The position numbers and the translations under genes are program-made. Of a DNA stretch of 64,000 nucleotides, positions 1 to 7,371 are shown piece by piece. The notes under the pieces are model-generated. The model was not told the origin of the DNA. It worked only from the letters and a program-made list of their open reading frames with translations, and searched no databases. The stretch comes from Anaerocolumna sp. MB42-C2 (GTDB lineage Bacteria; Bacillota; Clostridia; Lachnospirales; Lachnospiraceae): positions 4,179,501-4,243,500 of the forward strand of contig NZ_CP133190.1 of NCBI RefSeq assembly GCF_030913705.1, written 5' to 3'. Position 1 is the stretch's first letter. The number at the start of each line of letters is the position of its first letter.

Positions 1-331
1 AATATTGCCAGATCATCTATGCAAACCAGACAGACCTCGTAACGATTGCTAATGCAGCAGGGGTATCAGCGAAACTGCACAAAAAGATCTTCGGGATATG
101 ATTGACAGTGGTTTCTTTCCCGGGGCATACATTGATCTGACCTTACTGGAAATTATATTGCCGGGAAACAGAAGCAAGAGTCAACAGGGTAACATTCAAC
201 AACCGGCCAATTACAAAGAACCAAGAAGAAAAGTGATAAAATGTCCGAACTGCGGAGCAAATAATGAGGTTGTAGAGGGTATTACCAAAGAATGTGAATA
301 TTGTGATACACCTATAATCTATGAGGGATAA
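1..331 (+). pseudogene. Zinc-ribbon protein, 3' end, apparently frameshifted
   Basis: Right-hand end of a gene that begins before the window. Bases 3-74 read in one frame end in ANAAGVSAK; bases 74-331 read in another frame continue TAQKDLRDMIDSGFF. The two join into one sensible product if a single A is added to the AAA at 72-74. The first part looks like a winged-helix repeat (a segment of alternating helices ending in GAYID). The C-terminus carries a zinc ribbon, CPNC and CEYC with 16 residues between them. I recognise the general type (clostridial zinc-ribbon proteins with a helix-turn-helix-like middle) but no defined function. Either a real one-base deletion or a sequencing error would explain the break. 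The nearest ATG in the second frame (98) would give only a 77-residue fragment. Confidence 0.6.
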
Positions 332-402
332 AAGCATTCAGAATTAAAAAACCTACCGGCAGGATGTACATGTCAGGTAATATGTGTAGGATTGGAGTAA
401 AT

Positions 403-807
403 ATGCAGGGATACAATTGTATCATGGTCTATAACAAAGAGAAAAGCAGGCTGTTATTTTGCAAACGGACGAAGAATCCTTATTTAGGTCTGTATAACCT
501 GGTGGGCGGTAAGATTGAAGATGGAGAAGATGGTTATAAAGCAGCTTATCGGGAGCTTTATGAAGAAACGGGAATATCGAAACAAGATATTTTGCTGCGG
601 CATATGATGGATTTTACTTATTATAATCAGGAATGTTATGTAGAAGTATATGCAGGACATTTATGCAAGGAGATGGATTTGAAGGAGGAGGCTCACCCGC
701 TGTTTTGGCTGGAATTAAGTGAAAACTTCTTCGATGGCAGCAGGTTTGCCGGAGAAGGAAACATTGGACATATGGTGGAGCAGGTGAAAGAATATGGTAT
801 GGGATGA
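403..807 (+). CDS. Nudix hydrolase
   Basis: A 134-residue Nudix protein. The Nudix box GX5EX7REUXEEXGU is complete: it starts at GGKIEDGE and ends in RELYEETGI, around residues 35-58. Members of this family hydrolyse nucleoside diphosphates linked to another group; the box does not fix the substrate, though the short 8-oxo-dGTP-type (MutT) layout is the closest match. ATG 403 is preferred because GGAG lies five bases upstream; two upstream in-frame ATGs (364 and 382) have no such site. No operon partner is evident; the gene is followed by about 145 non-coding bases. A second, unrelated Nudix gene lies at the other end of the window. Confidence 0.8.
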   Translation: MQGYNCIMVYNKEKSRLLFCKRTKNPYLGLYNLVGGKIEDGEDGYKAAYRELYEETGISKQDILLRHMMDFTYYNQECYVEVYAGHLCKEMDLKEEAHPLFWLELSENFFDGSRFAGEGNIGHMVEQVKEYGMG

Positions 808-953
808 CAGAAACCTGAATGTATGATTTGCATAACATTACAAAGGTAATAGGATACTAATATAGACAAGCATGTGAAACGGAAGAAAATCACTGTAGCA
901 TCCTGCCATTGTTGGAATATAATAATATAGCAAATAAGAAAGGACGTGTTCCT

Positions 954-1523
954 TTGGCTATTAAAATATTTATAGATCAGGGTCATAATCCCAGTGGATA
1001 CTTCAACAGTGGTGCTGAGGCTAACGGCGTATATGAATCAGAAGTCAATTATCAGGTAGGAATATATTTACAAAACTTATTAAACAATGATCCGAGATTT
1101 GAGGCACGTGTCTCAAGGCCAACTCCGGATACGATTCTGGGCACTAACAATTCTACCAGTTTACAGGAAAGAGTTCGTATGGCAAATGAATGGCCTGCAG
1201 ACTATTTTATCAGCATCCATTGCAATTCTAATCCAAATCCTGATGTGAATGGTACGGAGGTATATATATATCAGACCGGAACCCAGTCAAACTGGCTTGC
1301 AGCTGCGGTGTTAACTGCTGTTACCCAGACTGTTGGAACAAGAAATAACGGAGTACGTGTAAATCCATCCCTGTATGTCTTACGCAGAACAAATATGCCA
1401 TCCATATTAATTGAATTAGCATATGTAACGAATGAATCCGATGCCCAGAAACTTAGGGATGACCAATATCAGTTCGCAAATGGAATTTACTTAGGGATTA
1501 AGCAGTATTTTGGTTTTCAGTAG
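954..1523 (+). CDS. N-acetylmuramoyl-L-alanine amidase (Amidase_3 family)
   Basis: Zinc amidase that cuts the bond between muramic acid and the peptide stem of peptidoglycan. Visible family landmarks: a first zinc His in IFIDQGHNPSG near the N-terminus, an acidic ligand in VYESEVNY, a second His in FISIHCNSN, and the catalytic Glu in SILIELAYVTNESDAQ. The protein is a bare catalytic domain of 189 residues with no signal peptide and no cell-wall-binding repeats. A member without a signal resembles mother-cell lysis enzymes of sporulation more than exported autolysins, but that is inference. TTG 954 is chosen because AAAGGA lies about ten bases upstream; an in-frame TTG at 909 adds an unconserved 15-residue tail. 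Confidence 0.85.
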   Translation: MAIKIFIDQGHNPSGYFNSGAEANGVYESEVNYQVGIYLQNLLNNDPRFEARVSRPTPDTILGTNNSTSLQERVRMANEWPADYFISIHCNSNPNPDVNGTEVYIYQTGTQSNWLAAAVLTAVTQTVGTRNNGVRVNPSLYVLRRTNMPSILIELAYVTNESDAQKLRDDQYQFANGIYLGIKQYFGFQ

Positions 1524-1574
1524 TATATAATTAAATAAACAGCAATTCATCAGATAAATAGGTCATGTTTTTTT

Positions 1575-1617
1575 AGCAGGGTGGGAGGTATTATTATATA
1601 TCTCATCCTGTTATTTT
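1575..1617 (+). terminator. Terminator after the amidase gene
   Basis: GC-richer inverted repeat (AGCAGGGTGGGAG pairing with CTCATCCTGT, with G-U pairs) followed by TTATTTT. Confidence 0.55.
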
Positions 1618-1666
1618 AGGAAAGAAAATGGGTCAGGTTTAGTTTGAATGAAGCTGACAAACCTTA

Positions 1667-1695
1667 TTGACAGAGATGAAAGTCTAATATATTAT
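1667..1695 (+). promoter_or_regulatory. Sigma-A promoter of the thrE-like pair
   Basis: TTGACA at 1667-1672 and TATTAT at 1690-1695 with a 17-base spacer. The whole stretch down to the start codon is repeated, diverged, at 6098-6166. Confidence 0.75.
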
Positions 1696-1730
1696 GAAAG
1701 TATTATTCTAATTTATATGGGGGATTTACA

Positions 1731-2495
1731 TTGGATACGGATGATAATAAATATGACAAAGAATTTCAGGTTATAGTTTTAGCCGGTGAGTTACTTTTAA
1801 GTAACGGTGCCGAAATATTCCGTGTTGAGGATACGATGGACAGAATTGCAAAGGCTTTTGATCTTGCTGATATGGACACCTTTATCATAGCAAATGGTAT
1901 TTTTGTTACTGCTAAAGGAAATGAAAGTAAGCATCAATTTAAAATCAAACATATACCAACAGGAGCTACAAATCTGGAGAAAATCGAATTAGTAAATCAG
2001 ATTTCCAGACTGATTGAACAAAAAATCTATGATGTTGATGAGGCCCTTTATCAGTTGCAGGAACTTAAGAAGAAAAGGAGGTATTCCGAGAAGACACAGA
2101 TCGCGGCTTATGGCCTTGGCAGCAGCAGCTTCTGTTATTTTTTGGGGGGAAGTGTAAAAGATTCTTTTGTCTCATTATTTTTAGGAATTGTATTAGGTCT
2201 TACAATGTCCCTTTTTGCAAAAAGTTCAGTAACTAAAGCAATTCAGAATATTATGGGGAGTGCCATTGTTACCATACTGGCGATTATGGCATATCATACG
2301 GGATTTGGGGATAATATTGATAAGATGATTATTGGCGCTATTATACCGTTAGTACCCGGAGTTGCTTTTACCAATGCTGTCCGTGATTTTATCGAAAATG
2401 ATTATATTTCAGGAATCGTGCGAATGCTGGATTCCGTATTAGTTGCTTTTAGTATAGCAATCGGCGTTGGAGTAGTATGGAGTATAATGAGGTGA
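1731..2495 (+). CDS. ThrE-family threonine/serine exporter, N-terminal part (DUF1212)
   Basis: A 254-residue protein with a soluble N-terminal half (motif VLAGELLLSNGAEIFRVEDT near residue 15) followed by about five hydrophobic segments from residue 120. This is the ThrE N-terminal module. In Corynebacterium ThrE one polypeptide holds both halves and exports threonine and serine by proton antiport; in Firmicutes the halves are commonly separate genes, as here. The motif PLVPGVAF near residue 205 is typical. Starts at TTG 1731 behind GGGGGAT. The partner gene begins four bases after the stop, so the two are co-transcribed. A decayed copy of this gene's first 45 codons lies at 6164. Confidence 0.85.
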   Translation: MDTDDNKYDKEFQVIVLAGELLLSNGAEIFRVEDTMDRIAKAFDLADMDTFIIANGIFVTAKGNESKHQFKIKHIPTGATNLEKIELVNQISRLIEQKIYDVDEALYQLQELKKKRRYSEKTQIAAYGLGSSSFCYFLGGSVKDSFVSLFLGIVLGLTMSLFAKSSVTKAIQNIMGSAIVTILAIMAYHTGFGDNIDKMIIGAIIPLVPGVAFTNAVRDFIENDYISGIVRMLDSVLVAFSIAIGVGVVWSIMR

Positions 2496-2499
2496 CAAG

Positions 2500-2943
2500 A
2501 TGATATTACAATTAATTTCGGCTTTTATTGGAACCGTTGCATTTTCAGTATTATTTAATGTAAGGAAAAAGTATTTTCTGTATTGCGGTATAACAGGAAC
2601 CAGCGGATGGTTCGTTTATTTAATGGTATATGATTTTACCTCCGGTAAAATGATTGCCAATTTTTTTGCTGCAATTATGGTAATGTTTCTATCCAGAACG
2701 TTTGCCGTATCGAAGCAGTGTCCCTTAACGGTTTTCCTAATACCAGGCATATTTCCTTTAGTACCCGGTGCAGGTATTTATTATACGGCATATGAGATAA
2801 CGCAGTCGCAATTTGACAAGGTATTAATGAATGGTATGGATACCATTCAGACAGCAGTTGTCATTGCACTTGCAATCTCCATTATAATTACGTTGCCGCC
2901 GGTAATTTTCCGATTTACAGGTAAGCTGCTTAAATGGCTGTAA
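2500..2943 (+). CDS. ThrE-family exporter, C-terminal part (DUF3815)
   Basis: A 147-residue membrane protein with about four to five hydrophobic helices and the family motif IFPLVPGAGIYY near residue 85, which mirrors the PLVPG motif of the preceding partner. It is the second half of a split ThrE-type exporter for threonine, serine or related small amino acids; the real substrate cannot be read from sequence. ATG 2500 lies just behind GAGGTGAC, and the gap to the upstream stop is four bases, which implies translational coupling. No clear terminator follows; about 65 bases later the promoter of the metal-efflux operon begins. Confidence 0.85.
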   Translation: MILQLISAFIGTVAFSVLFNVRKKYFLYCGITGTSGWFVYLMVYDFTSGKMIANFFAAIMVMFLSRTFAVSKQCPLTVFLIPGIFPLVPGAGIYYTAYEITQSQFDKVLMNGMDTIQTAVVIALAISIIITLPPVIFRFTGKLLKWL

Positions 2944-3009
2944 GTTAATGAGGGACATATTTTCATAGGTAATAGACCAGAGAATTTTATGAAATTTTTA
3001 AAATAGTTA

Positions 3010-3038
3010 TTGACAAATCACTCACAGATGAATATACT
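3010..3038 (+). promoter_or_regulatory. Promoter of the metal-efflux operon
   Basis: TTGACA at 3010-3015, TATACT at 3033-3038, spacer 17 bases. Operator-like dyads follow directly downstream at 3048-3086. Confidence 0.7.
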
Positions 3039-3047
3039 AAAGACAAC

Positions 3048-3086
3048 AATCAAATGATTGCTTGATTGATAAATCATTTAATTGAT
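3048..3086. promoter_or_regulatory. Candidate ArsR/SmtB-family operator
   Basis: The dyad CAATCA-AA-TGATTG (3048-3061) is followed by further inverted copies of TGATT/AATCA up to about 3086. Position just after the -10 box and the AT-rich imperfect dyads fit binding by an ArsR-family metal sensor such as the one at 5547. A second dyad, TGAATAT-12-ATATTCA, lies at 3132-3157. Assignment is inference. Confidence 0.45.
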
Positions 3087-3229
3087 ATGTGCTTTGTAAA
3101 AATATAGTGATCGAGGGAACGGCAGCCGAATTGAATATATATATATGCAAATATTCATTCAAAAAACAATATTGCATTTAAACACTCGAATCAATTATAT
3201 AATTTAAATGAACTGAAAGGGGAAATAAT

Positions 3230-3448
3230 ATGAAAAAGATAATTAAATTACAGGATCTGGATTGTGCAAACTGTGCAGCAAAAATTGAAAATGCAGTGAA
3301 AAAGCTGGAGGGAGTAACCGGCGTTAAGGTTAATTTTCTCAGTCAGAAGATGGAGCTTGAAGCTTCGGATGACAGGTATGATTCGGTATTAAGCGAAGCC
3401 ATAAAGGTCATTAAAAAAATTGAACCGGATGTAACCGTGAAGGCATAA
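3230..3448 (+). CDS. Heavy-metal-associated (HMA) domain protein
   Basis: A 72-residue single HMA domain: ferredoxin-like fold with the metal-binding CANC at residues 14-17 (DLDCANCAAKIE). Such domains bind soft or transition metal ions and pass them to P1B ATPases. Here the domain is a free-standing gene directly before an ATPase that lacks any N-terminal HMA domain, so the two together probably equal one conventional CadA/ZntA protein. The ribosome site is AAAGGGGAAA. A stem-loop with a T-run lies between this gene and the ATPase and may make the small protein more abundant. A copper chaperone role is possible, but the partner ATPase looks like a zinc/cadmium type. Confidence 0.85.
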   Translation: MKKIIKLQDLDCANCAAKIENAVKKLEGVTGVKVNFLSQKMELEASDDRYDSVLSEAIKVIKKIEPDVTVKA

Positions 3449-3455
3449 ATCCTGT

Positions 3456-3526
3456 GCTGCCGCAGATTCCTTGATATTTTGTACATATAACAGAGGAATA
3501 TCATTTCTTATTTGCGGCAGCTTTTC
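3456..3526 (+). terminator. Intercistronic stem-loop with T-run
   Basis: GCTGCCGCA (3456-3464) pairs perfectly with TGCGGCAGC (3513-3521), followed by TTTTCTTATTT. Likely a partial terminator or stability hairpin between the HMA gene and the ATPase gene. Confidence 0.55.
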
Positions 3527-3603
3527 TTATTTAATTATGATATTTGGCAGCACCAGAGTCCGGATGACCGGATTCATGCTTATTAAAAAGGAGGATAACA
3601 GAC

Positions 3604-5454
3604 ATGTCAAAAAGGGAAAAAAAGCAGTTGATTCGAATTTTTATAACAGCAGGTCTGTATATTACTGCAATTCTTCTGCCTTTTAACGGGATTGCTAAAT
3701 TGGCTGTCTTTCTAGTGGTGTACTGTATTATCGGAGGAGACATTCTTCTGAAAGCAGGAAGAAATATTTTACATGGTCAGGTTTTGGATGAAAATTTTTT
3801 GATGGCCGTGGCAACGGTAGGTGCATTTTTTTTAGGAGAATATCCGGAAGGTGTTGCAGTTATGTTGTTTTATCAGGTAGGCGAATGGTTTCAGTCCTAT
3901 GCGGTGTCAAAATCCCGACGCTCTATTTCGGAATTAATGGATATACGTCCGGATTTTGCTAATGTGCTTCGTGACGGGCAGCTGGTACAGGTAGATCCGG
4001 AGGAGGTGTCAATTGGCGATACCGTTGTGGTTAAACCGGGAGAGAGGATACCGTTAGACGGCATTGTAACAGAGGGGGTATCCTCCATAGATACTTCTGC
4101 GTTAACCGGTGAGTCCGTGCCAAGGGATATACAGACAGGGCAGGATATTATCAGCGGCTGTATTAACCAGACTGGGCCGCTGACGATTCAGGTTACAAAA
4201 GAATTCGGGCAGTCCACCGTAGCCAAAATTCTTGAGCTGGTGGAAAACGCCAGTGACAAGAAAAGTAAAAGTGAAAACTTCATTACAAAATTTGCAAGAT
4301 ATTATACACCGATTGTTGTGATCGGAGCGGTATTATTGGCAATTCTGCCGCCTTTGCTTACAGGTCAGGAATTTGACATCTGGGTAGCCCGGGCATTAAC
4401 CTTTTTGGTTATTTCCTGCCCCTGTGCCCTTGTCATTTCCATTCCTCTAAGCTTTTTCGGTGGAATCGGCGGTGCATCAAAATCAGGTGTTCTGGTGAAA
4501 GGAAGCAATTATCTGGAAGCTCTTGCAGATACAGAGGTAGTTGTGTTTGACAAAACAGGAACCCTGACCAAAGGTTCCTTTGCGGTAAGCAAAATACAGC
4601 CGGAGAGTATGACAGCAGAGGAATTGCTGGAAGCTGCAGCTTATGCTGAGGACTACTCCAATCATCCCATTGCGATATCCATTAAGAAGGCTTATGGAAA
4701 AGAAGTGGAGTCCTCCCGGGTCTCTGACATAGAGGAAATTGCAGGCCATGGTGTAAAAGCAGTTTTTGACGGAAAAGTAATCCTTGCAGGTAATGTAAAA
4801 TTAATGCAAAAGGAGAATATCCCTTATAGCAAGGAGGTTTTAACCGGTACCATTGTACATCTGGCAGTGGAGGGTAACTATGCCGGGTTTATCTGTATTG
4901 AAGATGAGATAAAGGAAGATTCCAGGCAGGCAATCAAGGACCTGAAAGCGGCAGGAATAAAGAAAACGATCATGCTGACAGGGGACGCAGATGCGGTCGG
5001 ACAGAAAGTGGCCGGTCAATTAAAGCTGGATAAGGCTTATACGGAACTGCTTCCCGCCGATAAAGTGGAGCGGATGGAAGAGTTGATGAGAGAGAAAAGT
5101 GCCAAAGGGAAGCTTGCATTTGTCGGCGACGGAATCAATGATGCACCGGTTCTTGCCAGAGCGGATATCGGTATTGCCATGGGCGGATTAGGTTCTGATG
5201 CTGCCATTGAAGCAGCCGATGTGGTTATCATGACGGATGAGCCATCTAAGATTGCCAAAGTTATGAAGATATCCAAAAAGACACTTAGGATTGTAAGGCA
5301 AAACATTATTTTAGCATTAGGGGTAAAAGGTGTGGTATTAATTCTTGGAGCTTTTGGTCTGGCTTCCATGTGGGCCGCCGTATTCTCTGATGTAGGTGTA
5401 TCCGTAATTGCTATCTTAAATGCAATCCGTGCCTTAAATATCAAGAAAATATAG
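3604..5454 (+). CDS. cadA: P1B-type heavy-metal (zinc/cadmium class) efflux ATPase
   Basis: A 616-residue cation-exporting ATPase in the membrane. Landmarks in order: actuator-domain TGES at residues 168-171, the transport-site CPC at 272-274 in a membrane helix, the phosphorylated Asp in DKTGTLTKG (residue 316), a HP motif (SNHPIA) in the nucleotide domain, GDGINDAP near residue 506, and an Asp in FSDVGVSV in the last membrane region. CPC plus that late Asp is the pattern of zinc/cadmium/lead exporters rather than copper ones. It is shorter than usual at the N-terminus: there is no HMA domain, which is encoded separately upstream. AAGGAGG precedes ATG 3604. A convergent ArsR-type repressor follows. 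Confidence 0.9.
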   Translation: MSKREKKQLIRIFITAGLYITAILLPFNGIAKLAVFLVVYCIIGGDILLKAGRNILHGQVLDENFLMAVATVGAFFLGEYPEGVAVMLFYQVGEWFQSYAVSKSRRSISELMDIRPDFANVLRDGQLVQVDPEEVSIGDTVVVKPGERIPLDGIVTEGVSSIDTSALTGESVPRDIQTGQDIISGCINQTGPLTIQVTKEFGQSTVAKILELVENASDKKSKSENFITKFARYYTPIVVIGAVLLAILPPLLTGQEFDIWVARALTFLVISCPCALVISIPLSFFGGIGGASKSGVLVKGSNYLEALADTEVVVFDKTGTLTKGSFAVSKIQPESMTAEELLEAAAYAEDYSNHPIAISIKKAYGKEVESSRVSDIEEIAGHGVKAVFDGKVILAGNVKLMQKENIPYSKEVLTGTIVHLAVEGNYAGFICIEDEIKEDSRQAIKDLKAAGIKKTIMLTGDADAVGQKVAGQLKLDKAYTELLPADKVERMEELMREKSAKGKLAFVGDGINDAPVLARADIGIAMGGLGSDAAIEAADVVIMTDEPSKIAKVMKISKKTLRIVRQNIILALGVKGVVLILGAFGLASMWAAVFSDVGVSVIAILNAIRALNIKKI

Positions 5455-5469
5455 GGCAGTATGATGTTA

Positions 5470-5528
5470 AAAAACTATTTTGAACCGGGAATCCTAATAA
5501 AGGGTACAACGGTTTAAAATAGTTTTTT
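5470..5528. terminator. Bidirectional terminator between cadA-like gene and arsR-like gene
   Basis: AAAAACTATTTTGAACC (5470-5486) pairs with GGTTTAAAATAGTTTTT (5511-5527); A- and T-runs on both sides allow use from either strand. Confidence 0.65.
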
Positions 5529-5546
5529 TATTTGTATAGAATTAAA

Positions 5547-5918
5547 TTACAAATGCGGGTTCGTAGGGCAGTTTAATTGGAAGTAATCATCAATCATCCG
5601 ATGTACCAGTCGGGCCCTTTCATTATCGGACAGGGTATAATACACTTCCTTACCATCCCGTCTGCTGGTTATGAGATTGTTTAATCTCAGAGTTTTCAAA
5701 TGATGGGAAACAGCGGCGTCACTCATGTTTACGGCAGCGGCAATATTGGAGACACATTCTTCCGAGTGACAAAGTAGCCATAAAATACGCAGGCGTGATC
5801 CGTCGCATAGCTGTTGAAAAGTTACGGCAGCTTCTAAAAACCGGGACGCCTCCGGCATTTCTTTTAATATTTTCTCAATATTCTGACCATGATCATGGGG
5901 CATAATTATGTTATTCAT
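5547..5918 (-). CDS. ArsR/SmtB-family metal-responsive repressor
   Basis: A 123-residue winged-helix protein. The recognition helix region reads CVSNIAAAVNMSDAAVSHHLK, preceded by a conserved LCDGSRLRILWLL; this is the ArsR pattern. The N-terminus carries MPHDHGQ and the C-terminus a His/Asp-containing helix (RLVHRMIDDYFQ), positions that in CzrA/SmtB-type sensors form the alpha-5 metal site. It probably represses the adjacent efflux operon and releases it when zinc or cadmium rises. The start is the ATG at 5918 with AAAGGAG upstream; a longer reading frame to 6014 has no ribosome site and runs across the promoter. It is convergent with the ATPase gene. Confidence 0.85.
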   Translation of the reverse strand: MNNIIMPHDHGQNIEKILKEMPEASRFLEAAVTFQQLCDGSRLRILWLLCHSEECVSNIAAAVNMSDAAVSHHLKTLRLNNLITSRRDGKEVYYTLSDNERARLVHRMIDDYFQLNCPTNPHL

Positions 5919-5973
5919 ATAGTAACTCCTTTGAATGGATTTTCTTTCGATTAATAAAACCTTTCTGTTTTCT

Positions 5974-6002
5974 ATAGTATCCTTCCTTGCAATACATGTC
6001 AA
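5974..6002 (-). promoter_or_regulatory. Promoter of the arsR-like gene
   Basis: On the minus strand: TTGACA (6002-5997), 17-base spacer, TACTAT (5979-5974). Confidence 0.65.
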
Positions 6003-6097
6003 ATAATAAAACATGGTGTTAATTCAGTTATAAAAAATTACATATTTTCTAAATTAAGATAATGCAAATATATTTAGAATAATATAAAAATAATATA

Positions 6098-6126
6098 TTG
6101 ACATGTATTAACACGTATTATATTAT
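6098..6126 (+). promoter_or_regulatory. frlR promoter with FrlR operator in its spacer
   Basis: TTGACA 6098-6103, TATTAT 6121-6126, spacer 17. The imperfect palindrome ATGTATTAACACGT (6103-6116) fills the spacer and recurs, with one change, at 7327-7340 before frlD. The surrounding sequence is a diverged copy of the thrE promoter at 1667. Confidence 0.65.
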
Positions 6127-6163
6127 GAATGTAATATTGTACTATTATATTATGGTGATTTAA

Positions 6164-6331
6164 TTGGATACTTATGACTAAATAAAAGACGAAGTTTTTA
6201 ATGCTGTGGTATTAGCGGGCTTGATACTTTTGAGGAATGGAGAAGAAATATATCATGTTAAAGGTACCAAGGAAAGTTTTGCAAAAGCAGATGGACCTTA
6301 AGACATGGAAGTAAACTTTGGAAGTACACCG
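6164..6331 (+). pseudogene. Decayed copy of the thrE-like N-terminal gene
   Basis: Reading from TTG 6164 gives LDTYD, a stop, then a stretch containing VVLAGLILLRNGEEIYHV and ending AKADGP before another stop at 6299. This lines up along its length with the first 45 codons of the intact gene at 1731 (VLAGELLLSNGAEIFRV, then AKAF). The upstream promoter and ribosome-site region also match. The rest of the gene is gone. The relic now sits in the untranslated leader of frlR. Confidence 0.75.
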
Positions 6332-6371
6332 CATTAGCATTACGATGATGGGAAGGCTGGAAGAGAATAAA

Positions 6372-6446
6372 AGATGAAAGGATGCCACACTGAGTTCTTT
6401 CAACCAGTGTAATATGTGGCAATACTGCGAACCAGTTTGCGGTATA
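6372..6446 (+). repeat. Structured repeat, copy 1 (frlR leader)
   Basis: Contains GCCACA..TGTGGC and CACTG..CAGTG nested pairs and a hairpin ATACTGCGAA/TTTGCGGTAT (6422-6445). Diverged but co-linear with the frlN-frlM intergenic segment 10600-10672. It ends two bases before the frlR start codon and may affect translation. Confidence 0.4.
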
Positions 6447-6447
6447 A

Positions 6448-7182
6448 ATGGGTATAAGAATGAAATTCGAAAAAATTGACAGTTTGCCTTTATATACACA
6501 GCTTCAAAACCATATAAAGAAGCAGATTGATCAAAGAGATCTGGAACCGGGTGATCAGATTCCATCTGAAACAGAGTTGCAAAATGTTTATGGAATGAGT
6601 CGTGTTACGATTCGAAAAGCGATAGCAGAACTTGTAAAGGAAGGTTATTTAGTTAAAATACAAGGAAAAGGAACCTATGTAAGTCAGGTGGCCGACTTTG
6701 ATTCTACAAATAATATCAGAAGTTTTACGAAACTCTGTATCATGCAGGGACATGCTACAATAGCAGAGGTACTGCATGCAGGACTTGTGAAAGGAACGAA
6801 AGAGCAATGTACTTTCCTCGGATTACCGGAAGATTCAGAGGTAATGTGTATCAAAAGAGTTCGAAAAGTAGATGATATACCAATGGTTCTGGAAACAAAT
6901 TATTTTCATCCGGTATTTGAATTTTTAAAATATGATGATTTACGATATTCTCTATATGATATTCTTATTTCAAAATATCATATTCTGCCTTCTACAAAAG
7001 GACTTAATACAGTATCTATCAGAAATGTTCAGGGAGAGGAAGCAGAAGCACTTAAGGTAAAGGATAATATGGCAACGATCTATAATCAAGTAGAAGTGTT
7101 TGATGATAAAGGCAAGGCTATTCATATTGTGGAAGAAATCGTGAGAGTAGACAAGCCTGAGGTATTTAAATTCTATTTATAA
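6448..7182 (+). CDS. frlR: GntR-family regulator with UTRA domain (FrlR-like)
   Basis: A 244-residue transcription factor. Residues 1-75 form the GntR winged helix (PLYTQLQNHIKKQI, then GDQIPSETELQ and SRVTIRKAIAELVKEGYL); residues 90-240 are a UTRA ligand domain (VMCIKRVRKVDDIPMVLETNYF). FrlR of enteric bacteria and Bacillus has this architecture and responds to fructoselysine 6-phosphate; that ligand is inferred from the neighbours. It lies directly before the frl operon but has its own terminator, and both promoters carry the same 14-base palindrome, so it likely controls itself and the operon. Start is uncertain: ATG 6448 or ATG 6460, neither with a strong ribosome site. Confidence 0.85.
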   Translation: MGIRMKFEKIDSLPLYTQLQNHIKKQIDQRDLEPGDQIPSETELQNVYGMSRVTIRKAIAELVKEGYLVKIQGKGTYVSQVADFDSTNNIRSFTKLCIMQGHATIAEVLHAGLVKGTKEQCTFLGLPEDSEVMCIKRVRKVDDIPMVLETNYFHPVFEFLKYDDLRYSLYDILISKYHILPSTKGLNTVSIRNVQGEEAEALKVKDNMATIYNQVEVFDDKGKAIHIVEEIVRVDKPEVFKFYL

Positions 7183-7194
7183 TTACGAAAGTAT

Positions 7195-7233
7195 AAAAAA
7201 GCATGCTATAAAATGTTACAGCGTGCTTTTTTG
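7195..7233 (+). terminator. Terminator after frlR
   Basis: AAAAAAGCATGCT pairs with AGCGTGCTTTTTT (one wobble), ending in a T-run. Confidence 0.75.
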
Positions 7234-7287
7234 TACTATTTTTTTATGCAAAAAGGAAAAAATATATCTGATTTATTAAAAAAGTAG

Positions 7288-7340
7288 TTGCAATTTATAC
7301 AAGACAGTGTATAATGACATATGAAGACGTATTAACACGT
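7288..7340 (+). promoter_or_regulatory. frl operon promoter and FrlR operator
   Basis: TTGCAA 7288-7293, 16-base spacer, TATAAT 7310-7315. The near-palindrome ACGTATTAACACGT (7327-7340) lies at the expected transcript start. It is symmetric about TTAA with two mismatched positions, and the same site is in the frlR promoter. Confidence 0.7.
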
Positions 7341-7371
7341 ACTATTACAATATGAAATGGCAGTGATGAAT

